Source of the DNA: an uncultured Caryophanales bacterium
GTDB taxonomy: Bacteria; Bacillota_I; Bacilli_A; RFN20; CAG-826
Direction of reading: 5' to 3'
Assembly (NCBI GenBank): GCA_947165725.1
Contig: CAMVBL010000010.1
Span: 1 to 26,738 of the forward strand
Length of the DNA stretch: 26,738 nt
The notes under the pieces are model-generated. The model was not told where the DNA came from. It did no database searches and saw nothing but the letters and a program-made list of their open reading frames with translations. Of the stretch, positions 8,101-15,463 are shown piece after piece (position 1 is the stretch's first letter; each line of letters starts with the position of its first letter). The position numbers and the translations under genes were made by a program.

Positions 8101-9529
8101 GTGGCCTTTCAGGATTGATAAGTAAATCCATTGATTCAGTGACAATACCGTGTTCAACCTTAACCGCACCAAACTCGATAATGCGATCATAATAGGCATT
8201 TAAGCCAGTTGTTTCTAAGTCGAGAACAACATACTTGGCCTTATTTAATTCGACAGGTGATGGGTTTTGAATGTATTTAAGGTCATCAACCATGTAGAAT
8301 TCGACACCATAAAGCATCTTAATGCCAGTCTTTTTACCAGCATCTTGGGCATCTGGATAGCCTTGAACAACAGCGTGATCAGTAATGGCCATCGCGGTAT
8401 GACCTAAGGCTTTAGCGTATTTAGCATATTCAATCATATGGCTAATGCCATCCATTGTGGACATATTAGAATGTAGGTGAAGTTCAACACGCTTCTTTTC
8501 AGAAGTATCTTTTTGAATTTCATCTGGTGGTAATAAGTCAATATAATGGGCTTTGACCGCCATGGTTTTGTTATATTCATCGTAGTAGGCAGCACCACGT
8601 ACACGGACATTAGTGCCCCACTTCTTCATTTCTTCAATTGTTTCATCAGATAATGATGCATTTTGATACATGTTAGCGTAAATCGCACCATCAGCATCAT
8701 CAAATAAACCGATGTTTAATTTCTTTCTTTCACCGTATTCATTGATTTCAACGGAAAAGACTTTAGCGGAGAAGTCAACATGGTCTGTTGTTCTCACGAT
8801 ATCATCGATCTTTTCAAGTGGTTCATAATTACCACGTTTATTTAATCTCGCTCTTTCTCTGTCTCTGGCCATTTCTCTAGCGTTTTGACGAGCGCGTTTT
8901 AATAATTCATCTTCAGTTTCTTCGTTTAACTGGGCCTTTTCTTCTGCGATTAATTGTTCAACTTCACTACGATCATTGATTTGTCTAGCGGCGCTTTCTT
9001 CTTCCAAAGCTTCTTCTGCTTCTTTATTAGCCTTTTGGACAATCTTACGCATTTCACTCTTAGAAATATTAACTTCTTCCTCTTGAGGAGCGACTTCTTC
9101 CTTAATGGAGAATTCGTAATTTAAGAAGTCCAAAAAGTCTCTAAAGTCTTTAATACAGCTTTGATATTGTTCTTTCTCAGCTTCATTAGCGTAAGTCACT
9201 TTTAACAAGACATCATCTTGTGGTTCTAAAAGAAGATTATGAGGGACGTGGTAAATAGTTTGATACCATTCCTCAAATAACTCTAGTAGGTCTTTCATAT
9301 CTGGTCTTACTATGTAAGAGAAACGGAGCATATATGGATAAGTTAAAGTATTTAAGCCATCTTGGAATTCTCTTAATAAGTGATATTTCCAAGGTGTCTT
9401 TTTAACGATCACCATATCGACTTGTTCACGTTTGAAGCGGTTACGACCCACCATTTCAAAGTCCAAGTCAAAAGCTTCGACATTGTCGATATGAATATGG
9501 TTTAAGAAAGATATCATCTTATCTGTCAT
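5102..9529 (-). CDS. polC: DNA polymerase III alpha subunit, PolC type
   Basis: This is the replicative DNA polymerase of low-GC Gram-positives (1475 residues; B. subtilis about 1437). In order: an N-terminal domain; a charged Glu/Lys/Arg-rich linker (about 148-245, likely coiled coil); an OB fold (about 250-330); the first PHP part with ELHLHSNMSTMDG (about 348) and ITDHAVVQGYPDA; and an inserted DnaQ-like 3'-5' exonuclease with Exo I DLETTGL (about 436), Exo II HNASFDF and Exo III HRADYD, so proofreading looks intact. Then come the second PHP part, the PolC zinc finger CPKC...CPVCG (about 938-965), and the catalytic PDIDLNFPGDYQ (about 990). The start overlaps the rseP stop by 4 nt (ATGA), so translation is probably coupled. 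The proS gene found between rseP and polC in Bacillus is absent here. Confidence 0.98.
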   Translation of the reverse strand: MTDKMISFLNHIHIDNVEAFDLDFEMVGRNRFKREQVDMVIVKKTPWKYHLLREFQDGLNTLTYPYMLRFSYIVRPDMKDLLELFEEWYQTIYHVPHNLLLEPQDDVLLKVTYANEAEKEQYQSCIKDFRDFLDFLNYEFSIKEEVAPQEEEVNISKSEMRKIVQKANKEAEEALEEESAARQINDRSEVEQLIAEEKAQLNEETEDELLKRARQNAREMARDRERARLNKRGNYEPLEKIDDIVRTTDHVDFSAKVFSVEINEYGERKKLNIGLFDDADGAIYANMYQNASLSDETIEEMKKWGTNVRVRGAAYYDEYNKTMAVKAHYIDLLPPDEIQKDTSEKKRVELHLHSNMSTMDGISHMIEYAKYAKALGHTAMAITDHAVVQGYPDAQDAGKKTGIKMLYGVEFYMVDDLKYIQNPSPVELNKAKYVVLDLETTGLNAYYDRIIEFGAVKVEHGIVTESMDLLINPERPLPKRIVEITNITDKMLEKQPTIREALPKIIDWIGDAILVTHNASFDFSFLQYALKRENMPILTNPVIDTLPLSRYLFPESRSHTLGSLCRNMEVEYKEDEAHRADYDAKVLNDVWMPMLVLLTKSNRHLTHAALGELGTPKALYKHIRPTHVIALAKNKEGLKALYKLVSYSHIDYLADVPKIPRSEIEKLRENLIIGSACFNGDVFRAASNYGDDVLKQAISFYDYIEIQPLENYSFLINMGDMDKEDLLMHIKDIVRCADEMGKPVCATGDVHYVDKRHKVFRDVYISAKGIGGVNHPLNPYKRSKMPEFENPDQHYRSTDEMLKCMEFLGEEKAYEVTVTNTNMIADMIEPILPVPNDHLYTPTIENCETNLKNMCYEKAHELYGDPLPEYIETRLEKELNGIISNGYSVIYYIAHLLIKKANEDGYIVGSRGSVGSSFVATMSNITEVNPLPPHYRCPKCKHFEWTSETMPEYRSGYDLPDRVCPVCGTPLVHDGQNIPFETFLGFNAEKTPDIDLNFPGDYQARAHDYTKVLLGENNVFRAGTIETVADKTAFGFARGYIERKGLDLETYPKVKIAYLASGCIDVKRTTGQHPGGIVVVPTDHEVYDFTPVQYPADDIDSNWKTTHFDFHSIHDTILKLDLLGHVDPMALKMMSDLTGVKLQDIPMNDKKVLSLFSSAEALGMDHDYMNAKTGALLLPEFGTEFVRGVLEETNPKSFSDLVIISGLTHGTGVWQGNSDELVKNGTATLQEVIGCRDDIMTYLIGKGIPSNISFMIMEDVRKGRGLKEQYEEIMKANKVPDWYIESCKKIKYMFPKGHAVAYVTMAVRVGYFKIYYPLEFYATFFSVRSKQYDIKTMIKGKDAIISKIEELRTKQRVSNEKLSPKEGEQLKTLINALEMVQRGYHFSNIDLYRSDASNFVVDYEHKALIPPFITIDGLGENNAITVVEERKNGEFLSKEDLLRRTKLTSTNVQDLTDMGVLDSLSDSDQLSLFDF

Positions 9530-10992
9530 AACACCACCGCCATAAAGAAGTAGCGAGCTACGTCTTTAACTACTAACGCTCCCATAAGTAATAATAACAA
9601 GCCTAAGCCAATAAGGGAGACAATATTTTTAACTTTATCTGGAATCTTCTTTCTTGTACCAGCTTCTATGAAGGTGACGAGTAATTGCCAGCCATCTAAG
9701 CCAGGGAATGGGAGAAGATTAAATACCGCTAAGTTAACGGAAATAAATGCCCAAACATATAAGAATCTAGCAAAGCCAAAGTTTTGTAAAACACCTGTGG
9801 TTTCAAAAGCGACAGCGATAATACCACCAGTATCTTTCCATGCGCTTGGCTTGGTGAATAAGTCACCAATCGCTCTCACTAATAAAACTGAGGATTCACC
9901 AAAATCACGGAAACTCTTACCGAATGCTTGGCCGGCATTAAGTTGGACAGTTCTTAAATATAAGGAACAACCGTAGGTTGAAATAACACCATCTTTTTGT
10001 TGGATGTTAAAAGAAGTAACATCACCATCGACGAGCTTACCTTCTTGATCACCTGTACCAGGAACTTTCTTTGTGATATGGATATTCGCAGTTGTAAAAT
10101 CTTTGTTCACATTTTTAGAAAAATCAGGAATTAATTGACCATCCATTGATTGCTTTTCAATCGATGTGATTTTGTATTGACCTTGATATGGATCTTGGAC
10201 TTTTAAGACTTTATCGCCTATTTTCCATGTGCCATTAACATTAACTACTTCACCATCTTCACCACTTCTTAATAAGAATTTTACAGAGGCGGCATTTTCA
10301 TAAGTTACTAAATATGTTGAACCTAATGATTCAGCGGTTTTAGTTTCATAGATGAATGTAAAATTAGCAAAGTCAGTATTCTTTAAACTGAGATTTGTAA
10401 AGTTAAAACATGTCGCATATTTAACGGAATCGTTACCATCAAATGTTGTAGCGGTATCTGCAAGGAAATATGTTCTTTGAACATTTGCGACTTCATCGTA
10501 GTACTGCCAGTTTTCGACTTTGATATAATCTTCATTTCTTAAACCAGCATTATAGGCTACGGAAGATTCTTTAATCGCGACTTGGTTAATGTAGTCATAT
10601 GTTTGTTGTGGAATGCAGTTACTAATAAAGAAGAAAGTAATTGCTAGGACGGAGTTCATAGTGACACCGGCCACTAAAATGATGGCGCGTTTCCACCACT
10701 TGATATTATTAAGGGAACGTTCAGGTGGTACTTCTACTCCTTCTGGTAGTTCCACTCCTTCTCCATACATTGAGACATAGCCACCAAAAGGAATGGCTCT
10801 TAAAGAGAACTGAGTTTCACCGTTCTTCCTTTTAAGCTTAAAAAGAAGAGGGCCCATACCGACTGAATATTCTAAACAATAGACATTGAATGCTTTAGCA
10901 GCGGCTAAGTGACCAAGTTCATGGACAATAATTAAAACGGATAAGAAAACGATGAATAGCAAAATATAAAGAATTGTGGATAATACTTGCAT
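9526..10992 (-). CDS. rseP: RseP/RasP-type site-2 membrane zinc protease
   Basis: This intramembrane metalloprotease cleaves anti-sigma factors, signal peptide remnants and other membrane substrates. TM1 carries the zinc site HELGH (His24, Glu25, His28). GGYVSMYGEG and a second TM (about 103-125) follow. An extracytoplasmic region of about 260 residues begins with a PDZ-like stretch (SSVAYNAGLRNEDYIKV). The third metal-site motif NLLPFPGLDG (Asp433) lies in the C-terminal TM pair. At 488 residues it is longer than the Bacillus protein (about 420); the extra length is in the extracytoplasmic part. It starts 2 nt after dxr with GGAGG in the dxr end, and overlaps polC by 4 nt. Confidence 0.95.
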   Translation of the reverse strand: MQVLSTILYILLFIVFLSVLIIVHELGHLAAAKAFNVYCLEYSVGMGPLLFKLKRKNGETQFSLRAIPFGGYVSMYGEGVELPEGVEVPPERSLNNIKWWKRAIILVAGVTMNSVLAITFFFISNCIPQQTYDYINQVAIKESSVAYNAGLRNEDYIKVENWQYYDEVANVQRTYFLADTATTFDGNDSVKYATCFNFTNLSLKNTDFANFTFIYETKTAESLGSTYLVTYENAASVKFLLRSGEDGEVVNVNGTWKIGDKVLKVQDPYQGQYKITSIEKQSMDGQLIPDFSKNVNKDFTTANIHITKKVPGTGDQEGKLVDGDVTSFNIQQKDGVISTYGCSLYLRTVQLNAGQAFGKSFRDFGESSVLLVRAIGDLFTKPSAWKDTGGIIAVAFETTGVLQNFGFARFLYVWAFISVNLAVFNLLPFPGLDGWQLLVTFIEAGTRKKIPDKVKNIVSLIGLGLLLLLMGALVVKDVARYFFMAVVL

Positions 10993-10994
10993 TC

Positions 10995-12149
10995 TTAGTT
11001 CCTCCTTCCGTTAATAAGTTCTTTGACTTTCGCTCTCGTAGATAAATCTATCTTCTTAAGTGTGTCATAATTAGGCTTTTTAATTAATTTGTGTTCGTTG
11101 ACACATTGATTAATGATTTCTTCGATACCTAAGAAATGAATCTTATGGTCTAAAAAAGCATAAACTGCTTCTTCATTAGCGGCGTTAAATACCGCACCTA
11201 AGGATCCTTTTTCTAAGATGACTTTTTTAGCTAATCTAACGATTGGATAACGGTCTTCGTTAAAGTCGGCAAAAGTCGTATTTTTAATCTTAGAGAGATC
11301 ATCGCTTACGACAGTTTCATAATTGATTAAGCCTTGGTATAAGGCATACTTAATAGGCTTACGCATGTCAGGCTTACCAACCTCCATGCGATACGTGCCA
11401 TTATTATAGCGCACAAGCGAATGTACGTAAGAGTTTAAATTCAAAATTGTGGATATTTTATCTATTGGCAAGCCGAATAGATAATGCGCTTCAATGATTT
11501 CAAAAGCCTTATTGACCATAGTAGCGCTATCGATGGTAATCTTTTTACCCATTTTCCAGTTAGGATGGTTAAGGGCTTGTTCTGGTGTCACATCTTTTAA
11601 TTGATCTCTAGATAAGTTTCTAAAAGCACCACCAGAAGCGGTAATAATTACTTTATCAATATCGGCGTTTTGGACTGCTAAGCATTTAGCGATAGCGACG
11701 TGTTCACTATCGATTGGTACAAGTTTACCTTTACCTTGTTTTAATAAGTCATTGATGATTTCACCACCAACGACTAAAGATTCCTTATTGGATAAGGCCA
11801 CTATTTTGTTATTTTCTAACGCTTCAATTGTAGGTCTTAAACCAACAAAACCCACTAAGGCATTAACAACCATTTGAGCGTTGCTCACTCTAATTAATTC
11901 AAGTAAACCTTCATCACCATAAAAGAAGGTAATGTTTGGATAGGCTTTCTTGAAGTAACTAAGTTTATTTTTATCTTGGATGCAAATAGCTTTAACGTTT
12001 GGGAAATGATTTAAGATACCTCTAATCTTTCTTGTTTGATGACCAACAGAAAAAGCAAGGAGGTCAAAATCATTTGGGTTTTTGAGCATCACGTCAATTG
12101 TTTGACTACCGATTGAGCCAGATGCCCCTAAGAGGCATACGGTCATCAT
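10995..12149 (-). CDS. dxr: 1-deoxy-D-xylulose 5-phosphate reductoisomerase
   Basis: Dxr turns DXP into 2-C-methyl-D-erythritol 4-phosphate with NADPH, the committed step of the MEP isoprenoid pathway, so this organism makes isoprenoids by the non-mevalonate route. Length 384 is typical. Visible motifs are the NADPH-binding GASGSIG (residues 8-14), SNKESLVVGG, the metal and substrate site DSEH, and HPNWKMGKKITIDSATMVNK. Two consecutive ATGs begin it: the first overlaps the cdsA stop by 4 nt (ATGA) and the second would start at 12146. The pair makes coupled translation with cdsA likely. Confidence 0.97.
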   Translation of the reverse strand: MMTVCLLGASGSIGSQTIDVMLKNPNDFDLLAFSVGHQTRKIRGILNHFPNVKAICIQDKNKLSYFKKAYPNITFFYGDEGLLELIRVSNAQMVVNALVGFVGLRPTIEALENNKIVALSNKESLVVGGEIINDLLKQGKGKLVPIDSEHVAIAKCLAVQNADIDKVIITASGGAFRNLSRDQLKDVTPEQALNHPNWKMGKKITIDSATMVNKAFEIIEAHYLFGLPIDKISTILNLNSYVHSLVRYNNGTYRMEVGKPDMRKPIKYALYQGLINYETVVSDDLSKIKNTTFADFNEDRYPIVRLAKKVILEKGSLGAVFNAANEEAVYAFLDHKIHFLGIEEIINQCVNEHKLIKKPNYDTLKKIDLSTRAKVKELINGRRN

Positions 12150-13180
12150 GGAAGAATAAATACTCCCGGTACGTCACAGAAGATGGATGTATAAATAGCG
12201 ACAGTAATGGCCGCGAATAAAATCGAATCTAAGCGGTCAAGAATACCACCATGACCTGGAATTAATCTACTGAAATCTTTGATTTCGTAGTGTCTCTTAA
12301 TTGAGGAGAAGACTAAATCGCCCACAACAGAAACTAATGGAATTAATGTAGAAAGAATGATGATGTGATACCAGTGATTGATATCTAATAAACCTTTTAA
12401 GATTGGGTGTCCCACCGCACTCATGATGAAGGCAAATCCTGAGCAGAATAAGCTAGTTAAAATAACACCGCCAAAGAAACCTTCCCAAGTTTTCTTAGGA
12501 GATAATCTTGGATTCATTTTATGTTTACCAAAGAAGACACCAACGAAATAGGCAAAGGCATCATTTAAGCAAGCGCCTAAGGCCACATATAAAAGGAATA
12601 AGAATGACTCAGCATTATCATAACCATTGATATATGGGACAGTTTTACCTAATTCCGCAAGTTCTTCATGGTATAAATGCACTGGGAAATAACGGATGAA
12701 TAATAAGCTTTCTAAGCCTAAAGCAATAATGATGACTGTGGTAATAATGAAACAGGCATCAATAATGGTAAAGTTCTTATCAATAATGACTGTCATTGCG
12801 GAAAGAATAATACCAACGAAGATAATTGTGACACTTAATGTAACACGATTATAACTATCGTATAAGCCATGCCATTCACCACCATTATTGAACATCTTTG
12901 GAATGTCTTGGAAGAAATTCCAGAACAATATTAAGAACGCTAAGACAAAGGCAGTCAAATATAAGACTTTGGAATACTTAGTTTTAGCACATCTAATGAT
13001 TTCGATAATAGCAAAAACTAAGACCACGCAAATAAAGCCAAAGAATGGCCAATCGCCAAAGATGACGAAAGGTAAAACAATCGCAATTGCTGTTAAGCCA
13101 GCGATAATTCTAGTGCGCATTGATGTTGCGGCTTCATTACTTAATTCATTTGGTTGAAAAATTGGTTTATGATCTCTCAT
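12146..13180 (-). CDS. cdsA: Phosphatidate cytidylyltransferase (CDP-diglyceride synthase)
   Basis: CdsA makes CDP-diacylglycerol from phosphatidic acid and CTP, the branch point for membrane phospholipids. The protein has 344 residues and about eight hydrophobic segments. The C-terminal family signature is complete (SIKRHYEIKDFSRLIPGHGG followed by ILDRLDS), with SPKKTWEGFFGG before it. I start it at ATG 13180 (MRDHKPIF). An upstream in-frame TTG at 13231 lies inside the frr terminator hairpin, and an ATG at 13210 sits in its T-run, so neither is convincing. GGTG about 9 nt before the ATG is a weak ribosome binding site. The gene heads the cdsA-dxr-rseP-polC-tRNA operon. The N-terminal 30 or so residues are polar and unusual. 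Confidence 0.93.
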   Translation of the reverse strand: MRDHKPIFQPNELSNEAATSMRTRIIAGLTAIAIVLPFVIFGDWPFFGFICVVLVFAIIEIIRCAKTKYSKVLYLTAFVLAFLILFWNFFQDIPKMFNNGGEWHGLYDSYNRVTLSVTIIFVGIILSAMTVIIDKNFTIIDACFIITTVIIIALGLESLLFIRYFPVHLYHEELAELGKTVPYINGYDNAESFLFLLYVALGACLNDAFAYFVGVFFGKHKMNPRLSPKKTWEGFFGGVILTSLFCSGFAFIMSAVGHPILKGLLDINHWYHIIILSTLIPLVSVVGDLVFSSIKRHYEIKDFSRLIPGHGGILDRLDSILFAAITVAIYTSIFCDVPGVFILP

Positions 13181-13199
13181 ATTTTTTAACACCAAAAAT

Positions 13200-13228
13200 A
13201 GTATACACATAAAAAGCGGTATTTGTAA
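13200..13228 (-). promoter_or_regulatory. Promoter of the cdsA-dxr-rseP-polC-tRNA-Pro operon
   Basis: Minus-strand TTACAA (13223-13228), 17-nt spacer, TATACT (13200-13205). The -35 lies inside the frr terminator hairpin, so terminator and promoter are interleaved. The start near 13193 gives a very short leader before ATG 13180. Confidence 0.5.
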
Positions 13229-13240
13229 CAAATATCCGCT
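13211..13240 (-). terminator. Intrinsic terminator after frr
   Basis: AGCGG...ATTTG (13215-13225) pairs with CAAAT...CCGCT (13229-13240) with one bulge and a 3-nt loop, then five T on the minus strand. It separates pyrH-frr from the cdsA operon. Confidence 0.8.
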
Positions 13241-13266
13241 CTTTTATTAAATTTGTTAGTTGATGG

Positions 13267-13812
13267 TTAGATAGACATCAATTCTTTTTCTTTGTCAGCG
13301 ACGACTTGATCAACCGCTTTGATGGAATCTGCGACGACTTTTTCTAAGTCTTCTAACATCTTCTTTTGATAATCTTCTGTATAAGCATCATCATCTTTTG
13401 CTAATTCAACATAGTCACGACGAATGTTACGAATAGCAACCTTAATGTCTTCACCATATTTCTTAGCTTGTTTAACAACTTCTCTTCTTCTTTCTTCGGT
13501 TAGTGGAGGAATTGTTAATCTGATTTGTGTACCTTCGTTAATTGGGTTAATTCCTAAATCGCTCTTATTGATGGCAGCGATAATGGCTTTAGCGTCATTT
13601 TTATCGTAAGGTTTAATGAGTAATTGTCTTGGTTCTGGAACAGAAACGGAACTCATTTGGTTGATTGGGGTCATTGTGCCATAGTAATCAACTTCAATAC
13701 CGTTAAGCATATTTGGTGTTGCTTTTCCTGTTCTTAAAGAGGTTAATTGTTGTCTTAAAGAATCGATGGATTTATTCATCTTTTCTTGCATATCTAATAC
13801 GAGTTCATCCAT
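13267..13812 (-). CDS. frr: Ribosome recycling factor
   Basis: With EF-G, RRF splits post-termination ribosomes. It has 181 residues (family about 185) and is alignable throughout: the N-terminal helix with LRTGKATPNML, then VDYYGTMTPINQMSSVSVPEPRQLLI broken up over domain II, the conserved NEGTQIRLTIPPLTEERR, and the C-terminal helix ending in ADKEKELMSI. The start lies 6 nt after the pyrH stop, so the two share a transcript as in Bacillus. It is followed by a terminator; the uppS gene that usually comes next is missing at this place. Confidence 0.98.
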   Translation of the reverse strand: MDELVLDMQEKMNKSIDSLRQQLTSLRTGKATPNMLNGIEVDYYGTMTPINQMSSVSVPEPRQLLIKPYDKNDAKAIIAAINKSDLGINPINEGTQIRLTIPPLTEERRREVVKQAKKYGEDIKVAIRNIRRDYVELAKDDDAYTEDYQKKMLEDLEKVVADSIKAVDQVVADKEKELMSI

Positions 13813-13818
13813 GGGTGA

Positions 13819-14535
13819 TTATTCTCCTTTTTTGCAGATACTACCAACGTTCTTGCCTTGAGCGGCAGCGATAAAATTATCAGCTTCCATTCTAAAGACA
13901 CGAATTTGGATATCTTTATCCTTAATTAATTCTATCGCAGATATATCCATAATTTGAAGATTAAGTTTTAACATTTCTTCATAAGTGATGACTGGGAAGA
14001 ATTTAGCGGTACTATCTTTTCTTGGATCTTTATCATAAACACCCTCTACACCATTCTTGCCCATTAAGATTGCATCACAGTTAAGTTCAACCGCACGCAT
14101 AGCCGCAGCGGTATCTGTGGAACAATATGGTTTACCTGTACCACCAGAAAGGAAGACAACTTTGCCTTCGTTCATGGCTTTATCAGCAACTTCAACGCTA
14201 TAAGGAACATTGACTTCTGGAACTGGGCCAATCGCACTTGTCACAAGTGATTTAACACCTAAGACTTTTAATCTTGCACCTAATGCCACAGCATTAATAA
14301 CCGTGCCCATCATGCCCATATAATCCGCTTCGAATTGATCCATGCCAGCATCTTTGGCAATCTTACCACGCCAGATGTTACCAGCACCGATAACAATACA
14401 AACTTGGACACCACTTTCATGGATTTTCTTAACCATTTGCGCCATGTTATCCAATGCTTCAGCAGAAAGAATAGCATCACTATTTTCTTTTAAGGCTTCG
14501 CCTGATAGCTTTAATAAAACTCTTTTATATGCCAT
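13819..14535 (-). CDS. pyrH: Uridylate kinase (UMP kinase)
   Basis: PyrH phosphorylates UMP to UDP in pyrimidine nucleotide synthesis. The protein has 238 residues with the amino-acid-kinase fold motifs: LKLSGEAL at the start, VIGAGNIWRG, GTGKPYCSTDTAAAMRA, and KNGVEGVYDKDPR near the ATP/UMP sites. A perfect AGGAGG sits 6 nt before the ATG, immediately after the T-run of the terminator that follows tsf. PyrH is therefore probably made both from tsf read-through and from any local promoter; I see no convincing local promoter. It is cotranscribed with frr. Confidence 0.98.
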   Translation of the reverse strand: MAYKRVLLKLSGEALKENSDAILSAEALDNMAQMVKKIHESGVQVCIVIGAGNIWRGKIAKDAGMDQFEADYMGMMGTVINAVALGARLKVLGVKSLVTSAIGPVPEVNVPYSVEVADKAMNEGKVVFLSGGTGKPYCSTDTAAAMRAVELNCDAILMGKNGVEGVYDKDPRKDSTAKFFPVITYEEMLKLNLQIMDISAIELIKDKDIQIRVFRMEADNFIAAAQGKNVGSICKKGE

Positions 14536-14547
14536 GTTTTGCCTCCT

Positions 14548-14574
14548 AAAAAAGAAACACCAAAAGGTGCTTCT
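14548..14574 (-). terminator. Intrinsic terminator between tsf and pyrH, touching the pyrH ribosome binding site
   Basis: AGAAGCACC pairs with GGTGTTTCT (14553-14561 with 14566-14574; one G-U, TTTT loop), then a T-run on the minus strand that leads straight into pyrH's AGGAGG (14542-14547). It likely lowers pyrH-frr relative to rpsB-tsf. Confidence 0.8.
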
Positions 14575-14587
14575 TTTAATTGTTTAA

Positions 14588-15463
14588 TTACTTCATTTGG
14601 CTCATGACTTCGCTAGCGAAATCATCTTTACGTTTTTCAATACCTTCACCAACTTGGTAACGGACGTATTTGAGAACGTTTGTCTTCTTTTCTTGAAGGA
14701 CTTGGCCAACTTTCTTACCAGATTCAGTATCGAGTAAGTATGGTTGTTCAAGAAGAACCATTTCAGCGAAGTATTTGTTAACTTTACCACCAATAATTTT
14801 CTTGAGCATTTCTTCTGGCTTGCCAGCGAGCTTTGGATCTTGCTTAGCAGCTTCGAGTTGGATCTTTGTTTCGTGTTCGATAGCATCACTACCGATAGCG
14901 TTTGTGTCTAAGTAGGCTGGGTTATTAGCAGCGATGTGCATAGCAATACCTTTACCTAATTCTGGATCTTCTTTATCTAAGACGACCGCAACGGCAATCT
15001 TACCACCCATGTGGATGTATGTGTAAACGAATTGGCCAGCTTCTTGGTTGATAAGAGTGAATCTACGTAAGTCGAATTTTTCACCCATTTTAACTGTAGC
15101 GTCTGTGAATAAGTCAGTTGTTAAAGCTTTGGCTTCTTCAACATCTTTTGGTTCTTTTTCTAAGATGACTTTGGCGCAGTTTTCCACTAATTCACGGAAA
15201 GCATCACCTTTAGCGACGAAGTCTGTTTCACAGTTAACTTCGATAACGACGGATTTACCGCATTTTTCGCATGTCTTTGTTAAGGCTAAACCTTCAGCAG
15301 CAATACGATCAGCTTTCTTAGCAGCTTTGGCTAAACCTTTTTCTCTTAACCAGTCGGTAGCTTTGTCTAAATCTTCACCGTTGTTTAATAAAGCGGCTTT
15401 GCAGTCCATAAGACCCGCACCGGTTCTATCACGTAATTGTTTGATTAAATCAATTAAGGCCAT
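14588..15463 (-). CDS. tsf: Translation elongation factor Ts
   Basis: EF-Ts exchanges GDP on EF-Tu. The protein has 291 residues (usual about 290). The N-terminal UBA-like domain has LRDRTGAGLMDCKAAL; the core has VIEVNCETDFVAKGDAF, the TDFV motif that contacts EF-Tu. A CEKCGK pair precedes it, an unremarkable variation. The start ATG overlaps the rpsB stop by one base (TAATG), with AAGGAGAAG in the rpsB end as the ribosome binding site. The rpsB-tsf pairing is nearly universal in bacteria. Confidence 0.98.
   Translation of the reverse strand: MALIDLIKQLRDRTGAGLMDCKAALLNNGEDLDKATDWLREKGLAKAAKKADRIAAEGLALTKTCEKCGKSVVIEVNCETDFVAKGDAFRELVENCAKVILEKEPKDVEEAKALTTDLFTDATVKMGEKFDLRRFTLINQEAGQFVYTYIHMGGKIAVAVVLDKEDPELGKGIAMHIAANNPAYLDTNAIGSDAIEHETKIQLEAAKQDPKLAGKPEEMLKKIIGGKVNKYFAEMVLLEQPYLLDTESGKKVGQVLQEKKTNVLKYVRYQVGEGIEKRKDDFASEVMSQMK

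Noticed and set aside
12121..12160. TGA read as tryptophan (Mycoplasma code)
   Set aside because: Several clear gene ends, such as the ATGA overlaps of cdsA/dxr, rseP/polC and rimM/trmD, need TGA as stop.
13181..13231. Longer cdsA starting at TTG 13231
   Set aside because: The extension lies within the frr terminator hairpin and its T-run, has no ribosome binding site, and does not look like the family; ATG 13180 is preferred.
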